From positions 1 to 64,000 of the forward strand of contig JAHDXT010000011.1 of NCBI GenBank assembly GCA_023384095.1: DNA of 64,000 nt, given 5' to 3'. The translations under genes and the position numbers were made by a program. The notes beneath the pieces were generated by a model, which was not told where the DNA came from, made no database searches, and worked only from the letters and a program-made list of their open reading frames with translations. Position 1 is the first letter of the stretch; every line of letters begins with the position of its first letter. Of the stretch, positions 43,843-52,390 are shown piece by piece. This DNA is from Hyphomicrobiaceae bacterium (lineage in GTDB: Bacteria > Pseudomonadota > Alphaproteobacteria > Rhizobiales > Hyphomicrobiaceae).

Positions 43843-45671
43843 GCCGGCGCGCGATCGCGGGGACCGGGCTGGCGGCGGTGCTGCTTTGCGGCGCGCTCGC
43901 CGCGATGCCCGCCGTCGCCGGCGGCGGGACCGGCAGTCACGGCCTGTCCGCCTTCGGCGAGCGCAAGTACGGGCCGGACTTCAAGCACTTCGAGTTCGTC
44001 AATCCCGACGCGCCGAAGGGCGGTCGGCTGTCGCAGATCGGGCCCGCGGGCCGCATCACGTTCGACAGCTTCAACGCGTTCATCCTGAGGGGAGACCCGG
44101 CGCAGGGCCTCGACCTGCTGTTCGACAGCCTGATGGTGCGCGCGACCGACGAGCCCGACGCCGTCTACGGTCTGCTGGCGAGGTCGGCCGCGGTGGCGCC
44201 CGACCGGCGCTCGGTGACGTTCGAGCTGCGGCCCGAGGCGAGGTTCTCCGACGGCTCCCCGGTGACGGCCGAGGACGTCGCGTTCTCGTTCGACACCCTG
44301 AAGGCGAAGGGCCACCCGCAATACCGCATCGCCATGCGTGACGTCGTGCGCGCCGAGGTGGAGGGCGACCATCGCGTCCGCTACGACTTCAAAGGCGAGA
44401 ACCTGCGCGACCTGCCGCTGATCGTGGCGACGCTGCCGGTGCTCTCGAAGGCCTACTACGCGACCCGCAACTTCGAGGAGACGACGCTGGAGCCGCCGCT
44501 GGGCTCGGGGCCGTACCTCATCTCCGAGTTCAAGCAGGGCTCTTTCACCACCTTCAAGCGCCGCGACGAATACTGGGCCCGCGATCTGCCCGTGAACCGC
44601 GGACGCTACAATTTCGACGAGGTTCGCTTCGAGTACTTCCGCGACCGCACCGCGCAGCTCGAGAACCTCAAGGCGGGCTCCTACGACCTGCGCGAGGAGT
44701 TCACGTCCAAGGACTGGGCGACGGGCTACAACGTCCCGCAGGTCAAGGAAGGCCGGCTGGCGCTGCTGACGCTCCCCGACGACAGCCCGTCAGGCGCCCA
44801 GGGCTTCTTCATCAACACGCGGCGCGCCAAGTTCTCCGACCCGCGGGTGCGCAAGGCGCTCGATTACGCCTTCGACTACGAGTGGACGAACAGCAACCTG
44901 TTCTATTCCCTCTACAAGCGCACGGCGAGCTACTTCGAGAACTCCGATCTCAAGGCGGCCGGCAAGCCCTCCGCGGAGGAGCTGGCCCTGCTCGAGCCCT
45001 ACCGGGCGCAGCTACCGCCCGAGGTCTTCGAGGAACCCTATGTGCCGCCCGTGTCGGACGGCTCGGGCGCCGACCGTCGTCTGCTGCGCACGGCGGCGCA
45101 GCTCCTGACCCAGGCAGGATGGGAGCTCAAGGGCGACCGCCGCGTGAACAAGGCGGGCGAGGTGCTGGACATCGAGTTCCTCATCTACGAGCCGACGTTC
45201 GAGCGCGTGCTCGGCCCCTACGTCAAGAACCTGCAGGCGCTCGGCATTCACACCGCCATCCGGCGCGTGGACCCGGCCCAGTACGAGCGGCGCGTGAAGG
45301 GGTTCGATTTCGACATCGTAACCCAGCGATACGTGATGCGGCTGACACCCGGCGTCGAGCTGTTCAACTTCTTCGGCAGCGACGCGGCCGGCACCGACGG
45401 AAGCTTCAACCTCGCGGGCATCAAGAGCCCGGTGGTCGATGCGCTGGCCGCCAAGGTGCTGGAGGCCCGCTCCCGCCAGGAGCTGGTGACCGCCACGAGG
45501 GCGCTGGACCGCGTGCTCCGCGCCGGACACTACTGGGTGCCTCACTGGTACAAGGCGTCCCACAACATCGCGCACTGGAACAAGTTCAGCAGGCCGCAAG
45601 TCAAGCCGAAGTACGACCGCGGCATAGTTGACACGTGGTGGTTCGACGCGGAAAAGGCGGCGAAGCTTTAG
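43839..45671 (+). CDS. Periplasmic peptide-binding protein, YejA-like (second copy)
   Basis: A 610-residue paralogue of the preceding gene, sharing HGLSAFGERKYGPDFKHF, VNPDAPKGGRLS, LGSGPY and DPRVRKALDYAFDYEW at matching places, but clearly diverged over most of its length. Signal peptide of about 27 residues (ends AVA-G). It is translationally coupled to the first copy and followed by yejB after 42 bases. Two binding proteins probably share one permease and widen the substrate range. Confidence 0.9.
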   Translation: MSRRAIAGTGLAAVLLCGALAAMPAVAGGGTGSHGLSAFGERKYGPDFKHFEFVNPDAPKGGRLSQIGPAGRITFDSFNAFILRGDPAQGLDLLFDSLMVRATDEPDAVYGLLARSAAVAPDRRSVTFELRPEARFSDGSPVTAEDVAFSFDTLKAKGHPQYRIAMRDVVRAEVEGDHRVRYDFKGENLRDLPLIVATLPVLSKAYYATRNFEETTLEPPLGSGPYLISEFKQGSFTTFKRRDEYWARDLPVNRGRYNFDEVRFEYFRDRTAQLENLKAGSYDLREEFTSKDWATGYNVPQVKEGRLALLTLPDDSPSGAQGFFINTRRAKFSDPRVRKALDYAFDYEWTNSNLFYSLYKRTASYFENSDLKAAGKPSAEELALLEPYRAQLPPEVFEEPYVPPVSDGSGADRRLLRTAAQLLTQAGWELKGDRRVNKAGEVLDIEFLIYEPTFERVLGPYVKNLQALGIHTAIRRVDPAQYERRVKGFDFDIVTQRYVMRLTPGVELFNFFGSDAAGTDGSFNLAGIKSPVVDALAAKVLEARSRQELVTATRALDRVLRAGHYWVPHWYKASHNIAHWNKFSRPQVKPKYDRGIVDTWWFDAEKAAKL

Positions 45672-45713
45672 GTATACATTCGCCACGCAGCGGAACGGAG
45701 TTCTCGACCCCGC

Positions 45714-46829
45714 ATGGGCGCATATCTTCTCAAGAGAATCCTCCTGATCTTCCCGACGATGCTCGGGATCATGATCATCAGCTTCGCCATCATCCAGTTC
45801 GCCCCCGGCGGGCCGGTGGAGCGCGTGATCGCACAGGTCACCGGCACCGACGTGGCGGCCACCTCGCGCATCGGCGGCGGCCAGGGTGACGGGCTCGGCG
45901 GGCAGGCGGGCGCGCAGCAGGGTGCCGTGCAGGATGCCGGCGGGTCCAAGTACCGCGGCGCGCAGGGCCTCGATCCGGAGTTCATCAAGCAGCTCGAGAA
46001 GCAGTTCGGCTTCGACAAGCCGGCGCACGAGCGCTTCTTCATCATGATGAAGAGCTTCCTCGTGTTCGACTTCGGCAAGAGCTACTTCCGCGACGTCAGC
46101 GTCATGGAGCTCATCGTGGAGAAGCTGCCGGTCTCCATCTCGCTCGGGCTGTGGATGACCGTGCTGACCTACCTCATCTCGATCCCCCTCGGCATCCGCA
46201 AGGCGGTGCGCGACGGCGAGCGGTTCGACATGTGGTCGAGCGGCTTTCTCGTGGTCGGCTACGCGGTGCCGGGCTTCCTGGTCGCAGTGCTGCTGCTGGT
46301 GCTGTTCGCCGGCGGCTCGTTCTTCCAATGGTTCCCCTCGCGCGGGCTCACCTCGGACACCTGGAGCGAGCTGACGCTGGCGGGCAAGGTGCTCGACTAC
46401 CTCTGGCATCTGGCGCTGCCGATCACCGCCATGGCGCTCGGCGCCTTCACGACCATGACGTTCCTGACCAAGAACTCGTTCCTCGACGAGATCCGCAAGC
46501 AGTACGTCATCACCGCGCGGGCCAAGGGCCTCAACGAGGGCCAGGTGCTCTATGGCCATGTGTTCCGCAACGCGATGCTGCTCATCATCGCCGGCTTTCC
46601 CGGCGCGTTCATCAGCGCCTTCTTCACCGGCTCGCTGCTCATCGAGACCATCTTCTCGCTCGACGGGCTGGGGCTGCTCGGCTTCGAGAGCATCATCAAC
46701 CGCGACTATCCGGTGGTGTTCGCGACGCTCTACATCTTCTCGCTGGTGGGGCTGGTGGTGAACCTGGTCTCGGACTTCATCTACACGCTCATCGATCCGC
46801 GGATCGACTTCGAGAGCCGGGAGGTCTGA
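45714..46829 (+). CDS. yejB: Peptide ABC transporter permease YejB
   Basis: Inner-membrane permease of 371 residues, DppB/OppB type. The first helix MGAYLLKRILLIFPTMLGI is followed by QFAPGGPVERVIAQ and a Gly/Gln-rich insert (about residues 55-85) that is characteristic of YejB rather than DppB. EAA-loop region is near AKGLNEGQVLYGHVFRNA, and the C-terminus is LIDPRIDF. Four bases separate it from yejE. Confidence 0.93.
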   Translation: MGAYLLKRILLIFPTMLGIMIISFAIIQFAPGGPVERVIAQVTGTDVAATSRIGGGQGDGLGGQAGAQQGAVQDAGGSKYRGAQGLDPEFIKQLEKQFGFDKPAHERFFIMMKSFLVFDFGKSYFRDVSVMELIVEKLPVSISLGLWMTVLTYLISIPLGIRKAVRDGERFDMWSSGFLVVGYAVPGFLVAVLLLVLFAGGSFFQWFPSRGLTSDTWSELTLAGKVLDYLWHLALPITAMALGAFTTMTFLTKNSFLDEIRKQYVITARAKGLNEGQVLYGHVFRNAMLLIIAGFPGAFISAFFTGSLLIETIFSLDGLGLLGFESIINRDYPVVFATLYIFSLVGLVVNLVSDFIYTLIDPRIDFESREV

Positions 46830-46833
46830 GCCC

Positions 46834-48102
46834 GTGGACATGCGCACCGACGGCAAGCTGAAGCCGACGGCGCCGGGCGAGAAGCTCGCCCGTGTCGAAC
46901 GCCAGGAGAAGATCGCGGCGACGCCCGGTTTCCAGCGCCAGCCGACCACCTGGATCGGCCGCATGCGCGGGGCCTCCGGCCGCCGCTTCTCGCTGACGCC
47001 GATCAACCGGCGCCGCTGGGAGAGCTTCAAGGCGAACCGGCGCGGCTACTGGAGCTTCTGGATCTTTCTCGTGCTCTTCGTGCTGAGCCTCGGCGCGGAG
47101 GTGATCTCGAACGACAAGCCGCTGCTCGTCCGCTACAAGGGCGAATTCCTCTCGCCTGTGCTCGTCGACTATCCGGAGTCGAAATTCGGCGGCTTCCTCG
47201 CGGTCACCGACTACAAGGACCCGTTCATCATCGAGGAGATCGGGCAGAACGGCTGGATGATCTGGCCGCCGATCCGCCACTCCTATACCTCGATCAACAA
47301 GGACTACCCACGGATCAAGGGGCCCGAGGACCGCTGCCTCGGCTTCCCGGCTCCGCCGCCGTGGGCGACGAGCGCGGAGCTGTGCGAGGCGCCCCCCGAC
47401 CAGCTCGCCCGCTTCCAGGAGCTCGGCAACCGCAACTGGCTCGGCACCGACGACCAGGGCCGCGACGTGCTGGCGCGCATGATCTACGGCTTCCGCATCT
47501 CGGTGCTGTTCGGGCTGGTCCTGACGTTCTTCTCGTCGATCATCGGGGTCACCGCGGGAGCGGTGCAGGGCTACTTCGGCGGCCGCGTCGACCTGTTCTT
47601 CCAGCGCGTGCTGGAGATCTGGTCTTCGATCCCATCTCTCTACGTGCTGATCATCATCTCCTCGGTGCTGGTGCCCGGGTTCTGGACGCTGCTCGGCGTG
47701 CTGCTGCTGTTCCAGTGGGTGTCGCTGGTGGGCGTCGTGCGCGCGGAGTTCCTGCGCGCCCGCAACTTCGAGTACGTGACGGCGGCCCGCGCGCTCGGCC
47801 TCAGCGACCGCAAGATCATGCTCAAGCACCTGCTGCCGAATGCCATGGTGGCGACGCTGACGTTCCTGCCTTTCAACCTGTCGGGCAGCATCACGGCGCT
47901 CACCGCGCTCGACTTCCTCGGCCTCGGACTGCCGCCCGGCTCGGCGTCGCTCGGCGAGCTCCTGGCGCAGGGCAAGGCCAACCTGCAGGCGCCGTGGCTC
48001 GGGCTGGCGGCCTTCTTCTCGCTGGCCACGCTGCTGAGCCTGCTCATCTTCATCGGCGAGGCGGTGCGCGACGCGCTCGACCCGCGCAAGACGTTCCGTT
48101 GA
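46834..48102 (+). CDS. yejE: Peptide ABC transporter permease YejE
   Basis: Second inner-membrane permease, 422 residues, DppC/OppC type. It begins at GTG 46834 after GGGAGG in the end of yejB; an in-frame ATG follows at 46840. A long polar N-terminus precedes RRRWESFKANRRGYWSFWIFL, and a large periplasmic loop with FPAPPPWATSAELCEAPPD precedes GTDDQGRDVLARMIYG, all YejE-like features. The EAA loop contains AARALGLSDRKIMLKHLLPNA. It ends with the family terminus ALDPRKTFR. Confidence 0.94.
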   Translation: MDMRTDGKLKPTAPGEKLARVERQEKIAATPGFQRQPTTWIGRMRGASGRRFSLTPINRRRWESFKANRRGYWSFWIFLVLFVLSLGAEVISNDKPLLVRYKGEFLSPVLVDYPESKFGGFLAVTDYKDPFIIEEIGQNGWMIWPPIRHSYTSINKDYPRIKGPEDRCLGFPAPPPWATSAELCEAPPDQLARFQELGNRNWLGTDDQGRDVLARMIYGFRISVLFGLVLTFFSSIIGVTAGAVQGYFGGRVDLFFQRVLEIWSSIPSLYVLIIISSVLVPGFWTLLGVLLLFQWVSLVGVVRAEFLRARNFEYVTAARALGLSDRKIMLKHLLPNAMVATLTFLPFNLSGSITALTALDFLGLGLPPGSASLGELLAQGKANLQAPWLGLAAFFSLATLLSLLIFIGEAVRDALDPRKTFR

Positions 48103-48110
48103 GGTCAGGC

Positions 48111-49745
48111 ATGAAAACCGGTAATCCCCTCGTCCGGGTAAGCGACCTGTCCGTTGCATTCCGGTCGGGCGACACGACGAACCTCGCGGTCAAGGGCGTC
48201 TCGTTCGAGGTGAACAAGGGCGAGACGGTGGCGCTCGTCGGCGAGTCGGGCTCGGGCAAGACCGTCTCCGCGCTGTCGATCATGCGGCTGCTGCCCTACC
48301 CGGCAGCCTCGCACCCGGGCGGCGAGATCATTTTCAACGGCAAGGACTTGCTGAAGACCTCGGAAGCCGATATGCGCGACATCCGCGGCGCGCGCATCTC
48401 CATCATCTTCCAGGAGCCGATGACCTCGCTCAACCCGCTGCACTCGATCGAGAAGCAGGTCGGCGAGGTGCTGAGGCTGCACCGCGGCATGGACGATGCG
48501 GCGATCCGCGAGCGCGTGCTCGAGCTGCTGCACAAGGTCGGCGTGCGCGATCCGGAGAAGCGGCTGGCGGCCTTCCCGCACCAGCTCTCGGGCGGCCAGC
48601 GCCAGCGCGTGATGATCGCCATGGCGCTCGCCAACGAGCCGGACCTGCTCATCGCGGACGAGCCGACGACCGCGCTCGACGTCACCATCCAGGCGCAGAT
48701 CCTCGAGCTGCTGAAGGAGCTGCAGGCCGAGCTCGGCATGGCCATGCTGCTCATCACCCACGACCTCGGCATCGTGCGCAAGATGGCCGAGCGGGTCTAC
48801 GTGATGAACAACGGGCAGGTGGTCGAGGAAGGTAAGACGACCGACATCTTCGCCGAGCCCAAGCACCCTTACACGCGCCACCTGATCAGCGCCGAGCCCA
48901 AAGGCGAGCCGCCGCCGATGAACCCCGCCGCCCCGGTGGTGGTCGAGACGGACGACCTCAAGGTCTGGTTCCCGATCCGCAAGGGCCTGCTGCGGCGCAC
49001 GGTCGATCACGTCAAGGCGGTGGACGGGCTGTCGCTGAAGCTCCGCGCCGGCCAGACGCTGGGCGTGGTCGGCGAATCGGGCTCGGGCAAGACGACCCTC
49101 GGGCTCGCGATCATGCGGCTCATCTCGTCGCAGGGTCCGGTGGCGTACCTGGGCAACCGCATCGACGCTTTCAACTCGCGCGCCATGCGGCCGCTGCGCA
49201 AGGAGATGCAGATCGTCTTCCAGGACCCCTACGGGTCGCTGTCGCCGCGCCTGTCGGTGGGCCAGATCATCGAGGAAGGGCTCACCATCCAGCAGCCCGG
49301 CATGAGCTATGACGAGCGCCGCGCGCGCGTCGCCCAGACGCTGGCCGAAGTGGGGCTCGACGCGCAAGCGCAGGACCGCTACCCGCACGAGTTCTCGGGC
49401 GGCCAGCGTCAGCGCATCGCCATCGCCCGCGCCATGGTGCTGGAACCGAAGTTCGTCATGCTCGACGAGCCGACCAGCGCGCTCGATATGTCCGTGCAGG
49501 CGCAGATCGTCGACCTGCTTCGCGACTTGCAGCTCAAGCACAACCTGGCCTACCTGTTCATCAGTCACGACCTGAGGGTCGTGCGGGCGTTGTCGAGCTA
49601 CGTCATCGTGATGCGGAACGGCAAGGTTGTGGAGGAAGGCCCGTCCGAGGAAATCTTCCGCGCGCCGAAGACCGACTACACGAAGGCGCTGCTCGCCGCC
49701 GCATTCGATCTCACGGTGGCAAATCGCGGGGCGCTCGCCGTCTGA
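48111..49745 (+). CDS. yejF: Peptide ABC transporter fused ATP-binding protein YejF
   Basis: Two complete ATPase domains in one 544-residue chain, replacing separate DppD and DppF subunits. First domain: Walker A GESGSGKT (44-51), signature LSGGQRQRVMIAMAL, Walker B LLIADEPTTALD. Second domain: Walker A GESGSGKT (321-328), signature FSGGQRQRIAIARAM, Walker B FVMLDEPTSALD. Each has an oligopeptide-type C-terminal segment (KHPYTRHLISAEP in the first). ATG 48111 follows yejE by eight bases. Confidence 0.95.
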   Translation: MKTGNPLVRVSDLSVAFRSGDTTNLAVKGVSFEVNKGETVALVGESGSGKTVSALSIMRLLPYPAASHPGGEIIFNGKDLLKTSEADMRDIRGARISIIFQEPMTSLNPLHSIEKQVGEVLRLHRGMDDAAIRERVLELLHKVGVRDPEKRLAAFPHQLSGGQRQRVMIAMALANEPDLLIADEPTTALDVTIQAQILELLKELQAELGMAMLLITHDLGIVRKMAERVYVMNNGQVVEEGKTTDIFAEPKHPYTRHLISAEPKGEPPPMNPAAPVVVETDDLKVWFPIRKGLLRRTVDHVKAVDGLSLKLRAGQTLGVVGESGSGKTTLGLAIMRLISSQGPVAYLGNRIDAFNSRAMRPLRKEMQIVFQDPYGSLSPRLSVGQIIEEGLTIQQPGMSYDERRARVAQTLAEVGLDAQAQDRYPHEFSGGQRQRIAIARAMVLEPKFVMLDEPTSALDMSVQAQIVDLLRDLQLKHNLAYLFISHDLRVVRALSSYVIVMRNGKVVEEGPSEEIFRAPKTDYTKALLAAAFDLTVANRGALAV

Positions 49746-49773
49746 GCTTGCAATTCCGGGAGGGGGAGGCGTG

Positions 49774-50721
49774 ATGGCGCTGCTCATCATCGGCAGCCAG
49801 CGGTCGGAGGAGTTCGCCTCCGCCGCACGCGAGCAGGTCCCGGACCTCGACATCCGGATCTGGCCGGACACGGGGCCCGTCGAGGACATCCGCTACGCGC
49901 TGGCCTGGGGACCGCCGGTCGGCGCGCTCAAGCGCTTCCCGGGCCTCGAGCTCATCATCTCCGTCGGCGCCGGCGTCGATCACCTGATGAAGGATCCCGA
50001 GCTGCCCGGCGTGCCCGTCGTGCGCTACGTCGATCCAGACCTGACAGGACGCATGGTCGGCTACATCGCGCTCAATGTCCTGATGCATTTGCGCCGCATG
50101 TCCGAGTACCTGGAGCAGCAGCGGCAGCGCACGTGGAGGTATCTGCCCGAGCCGGCGGCCCACGAGGTCCGGGTCGGTCTGATGGGACTCGGCGTCATGG
50201 GGAAAGCGGCGGCGAAAGGGCTCGAGGCGCTCGGCTGCCAGCTCCGCGGCTGGAGCCGGACTCAAAAAACCATCGAGGGTGTCGAATGCTTCGCCGGCCA
50301 AGAGAGCCTCGATGCCTTCCTGTCAGGCACGGACATCCTCGTCTGCACGCTACCCCTGACACCCGACACGCGGGGCATCATCAATCGCGACCTCATGCGC
50401 AAGCTGTCCCGGCACGGACGGCATCGGCGCATGCCCGGACCCGTGCTCATCAACGCGGGACGCGGCGCGCTGCAGATCGAGGCGGATATTCTCGCGGCGC
50501 TCGATGCGGGCGAGCTCTATGCCGCCTCGCTCGACGTTTTCGAGACCGAGCCGCTGCCGGCGTCGAGCCCGCTGTGGTCGCATCCGCGGGTCGTCATCAC
50601 GCCGCACAACGCGGCCGAGAGCACGCCCGAAGCGATCTCCCGCTACATGCTGCGCCAGATCGCGCGGCATCGCGCCGGGCTGCCGCTGGAGAACATCGTC
50701 GACCCCGTCCGCGGCTATTGA
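49774..50721 (+). CDS. D-2-hydroxyacid dehydrogenase, GhrA-type glyoxylate/hydroxypyruvate reductase
   Basis: NAD(P)H-dependent reductase of 315 residues. It starts at ATG 49774 (a GTG codon sits directly before it), just after GGGAGGGGGAGG. Dinucleotide fold is GLMGLGVMGKAAAKGL (about 134-149); WSRTQK after the second strand with Arg suggests NADPH. Catalytic Arg, Glu and His are in INAGRGAL, FETEPLP and TPHNAAES. It follows yejF by 28 bases, so it may be part of that operon, though its link to peptide uptake is not evident. Confidence 0.88.
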   Translation: MALLIIGSQRSEEFASAAREQVPDLDIRIWPDTGPVEDIRYALAWGPPVGALKRFPGLELIISVGAGVDHLMKDPELPGVPVVRYVDPDLTGRMVGYIALNVLMHLRRMSEYLEQQRQRTWRYLPEPAAHEVRVGLMGLGVMGKAAAKGLEALGCQLRGWSRTQKTIEGVECFAGQESLDAFLSGTDILVCTLPLTPDTRGIINRDLMRKLSRHGRHRRMPGPVLINAGRGALQIEADILAALDAGELYAASLDVFETEPLPASSPLWSHPRVVITPHNAAESTPEAISRYMLRQIARHRAGLPLENIVDPVRGY

Positions 50722-50759
50722 GCTCCTGCGCCCGCGTACGCGTGACGAGCCGATCTAAA

Positions 50760-50777
50760 CCGTTCCGAGAGGAACGG
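50760..50777 (+). terminator. Hairpin downstream of the ghrA-like gene
   Basis: CCGTTCC and GGAACGG form a perfect 7-bp stem with a GAGA tetraloop, 39 bases after the stop codon. No T-run follows. It would close the yej operon. Confidence 0.35.
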
Positions 50778-50814
50778 CCTGCAGTCCGCGACAGACTTGC
50801 GCTAGTGTGTGTCC

Positions 50815-51000
50815 GACTCGAATTCGAAGCATATCGGTTCACGCGGAACTCCCTTTCCAGCTGGAGCGGGCCAGGATGAGGGTAGTCGGGTGGTACGAAC
50901 CGGGCAGACCCTAGCAGCCCTCCCCTCGACGGGGAGGGGAGAACTGCTCGCGACTCCCGTCTCAATCTCAATCGGAAAGGCCCATAGGCTTGCTTCTCAC
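50815..51000 (+). repeat. Dispersed palindromic repeat, family 1, copy D, internally shortened
   Basis: Flanks match copy C: AAGCATATCGG, CTCCCTTTCCAGCTGGAG and GATGAGGGTAGTCGGGTGG on the left, CTCAATCGGAAAGGCCCATAGGCTTGC on the right. Only a single hairpin, CCCTCCCC-TCGAC-GGGGAGGG (about 50918-50940), is left between them; the GGCGGCG hairpin and the G-run and C-run parts are missing. The remainder of the 290-base gap holds nothing recognisable. Confidence 0.65.
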
Positions 51001-51011
51001 CTATCTCGCGA

Positions 51012-51485
51012 ATGCCTGAAAACATGCTTCCCGACGACACCTTCCGCAAGCGGCTGCAGCACGTCGTCGCGGCGCTCGAGGCCTGGGCCGCCGAGATGGA
51101 GCCCTGGTCGGACATCGAGCTCGGCTTCGTGGACGGGGTATGGCGGATCAGCGCCGTCCCGCACGCGGAGACCGCCTGCCCGTTCGAGATCGTCATGCGG
51201 CCGGACCAGAGATTCGACATGACCGTCGGCGGCGAAACCTACGAGGACCTGCCGCTCGACGCGCTGACCGATATCCCCCAGCTCGTGCGCGCCATCTCCA
51301 ACGGCCGCGTCCTCATCCGGCACTGGTCGAGCAGCACCACCGGCCTCGAATACAATGTCGAGATGATCGTGGACCTTCCCGGCGCCGGCGAGGGTCGCTT
51401 CGAGCGACCCAACCCTGAGGCGCCGCCCATCGAGGACGCCGAGCTCATGGCCACGCCCGTGGCGTTCGCACCCTATCGCCGCTGA
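51012..51485 (+). CDS. Hypothetical protein, 157 residues
   Basis: Not recognised. The protein is acidic, with a helical start (RLQHVVAALEAWAAEMEPW) followed by alternating strands such as VDGVWRISAVPH, PFEIVMRPDQRFDMTVGG and RVLIRHWSSSTTGLEY, and a Pro-rich acidic end. No signal peptide, membrane segment or cysteine cluster. The ATG at 51012 has no good ribosome site; an ATG five codons later is equally possible. Its end overlaps the convergent NlpC/P60 gene by 13 bases. Confidence 0.65.
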   Translation: MPENMLPDDTFRKRLQHVVAALEAWAAEMEPWSDIELGFVDGVWRISAVPHAETACPFEIVMRPDQRFDMTVGGETYEDLPLDALTDIPQLVRAISNGRVLIRHWSSSTTGLEYNVEMIVDLPGAGEGRFERPNPEAPPIEDAELMATPVAFAPYRR

Positions 51486-52390
51486 GCGTCGCCGCCTATC
51501 TGGTTTTCGTGGGCGGACAGCGCCGGCAGCCGCTTGATCGCGGCGATCTCGGCGCCCGCCCTGGAAATGCGGTGCACCGCGTCCGCCAGCGGCTCGACTG
51601 TGACCGCCATGTGATGCGCGTTGGCGTGCACCATCATGACACCGTCGCACAGGATGCCGACGTGCCCGGGCCAGAAGACGAGGTCGCCGCGCTTCAATCC
51701 GTCGAGGGAAGGGGAGATCGGAATGCCGGTGCCGAGCTCGGTCTGCTGCATGTCGGTATCGCGCGGGGCCGCCAGACCGGCCGCCTGCATCGAGACCTGC
51801 ACCAGGCCCGAGCAGTCGATGCCGACCCTCGTCCGGCCGCCCCACAGGTAGGGCGTGCCTATGAGCCGTTCCGCGACATCGGCGAAATCGCGCACCCAGC
51901 GGTCCCGCTCGGAAACATGGCGATCGAAGACGTAGCCGCCGGCGGCCAGCCGGCAGAACCTGTCCACCCGCTCCACGACCACCAGCGGCGTGGTGATGCT
52001 GAGGTGCATGATCGGGGCCGTCTTGATGTCCGGCGCCGGGTAGACGAACGTGCCGAGCGCCGAGACCCTGTGGGTCGCCGGCCGCACATCGCGCGACAAG
52101 GCGTCGGCGGGCACGTAGCCGACGTAGTCATCGCGCTCGAGCTGAACCCAGGCCCAGCCGTCCGCCTCGTCGTAGACGGTCGCGACCTCTCCGAACAGCG
52201 CCTCGGTCTCGAGCCCGGCGGTCCCCGCCGGCCGCCGGCGCAGCGCGACCGCGGCGCGGATCACCTGCGCCTTGACACCCGCTGTGAAGCGCCGCGCCTC
52301 GACCTTGCCGCGGAGCGATTCGGCCGCGAGGTCATCCCGATAGGCGTTGAGCCGCGGATCGAGCCGCTGTGCCTGCGTCCCCGTTGTCAC
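51473..52390 (-). CDS. NlpC/P60 family (C40) cysteine peptidase with SH3 domains
   Basis: Cell-wall or peptide hydrolase of 305 residues from the GTG at 52390, which overlaps the aminopeptidase stop (GTGA) and follows AAAAGGGCGGCAGG. Two SH3-like domains (about 35-105 and 110-155) precede the NlpC/P60 domain: TPYLWGGRTRVGIDCSGLVQ with catalytic Cys193, His243 in PGHVGILCDG, and a polar residue in MMVHANAHH. No signal peptide is visible, so it probably acts on cytoplasmic peptides (muropeptide recycling), as does the coupled aminopeptidase. Confidence 0.88.
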   Translation of the reverse strand: MTTGTQAQRLDPRLNAYRDDLAAESLRGKVEARRFTAGVKAQVIRAAVALRRRPAGTAGLETEALFGEVATVYDEADGWAWVQLERDDYVGYVPADALSRDVRPATHRVSALGTFVYPAPDIKTAPIMHLSITTPLVVVERVDRFCRLAAGGYVFDRHVSERDRWVRDFADVAERLIGTPYLWGGRTRVGIDCSGLVQVSMQAAGLAAPRDTDMQQTELGTGIPISPSLDGLKRGDLVFWPGHVGILCDGVMMVHANAHHMAVTVEPLADAVHRISRAGAEIAAIKRLPALSAHENQIGGDAQRR

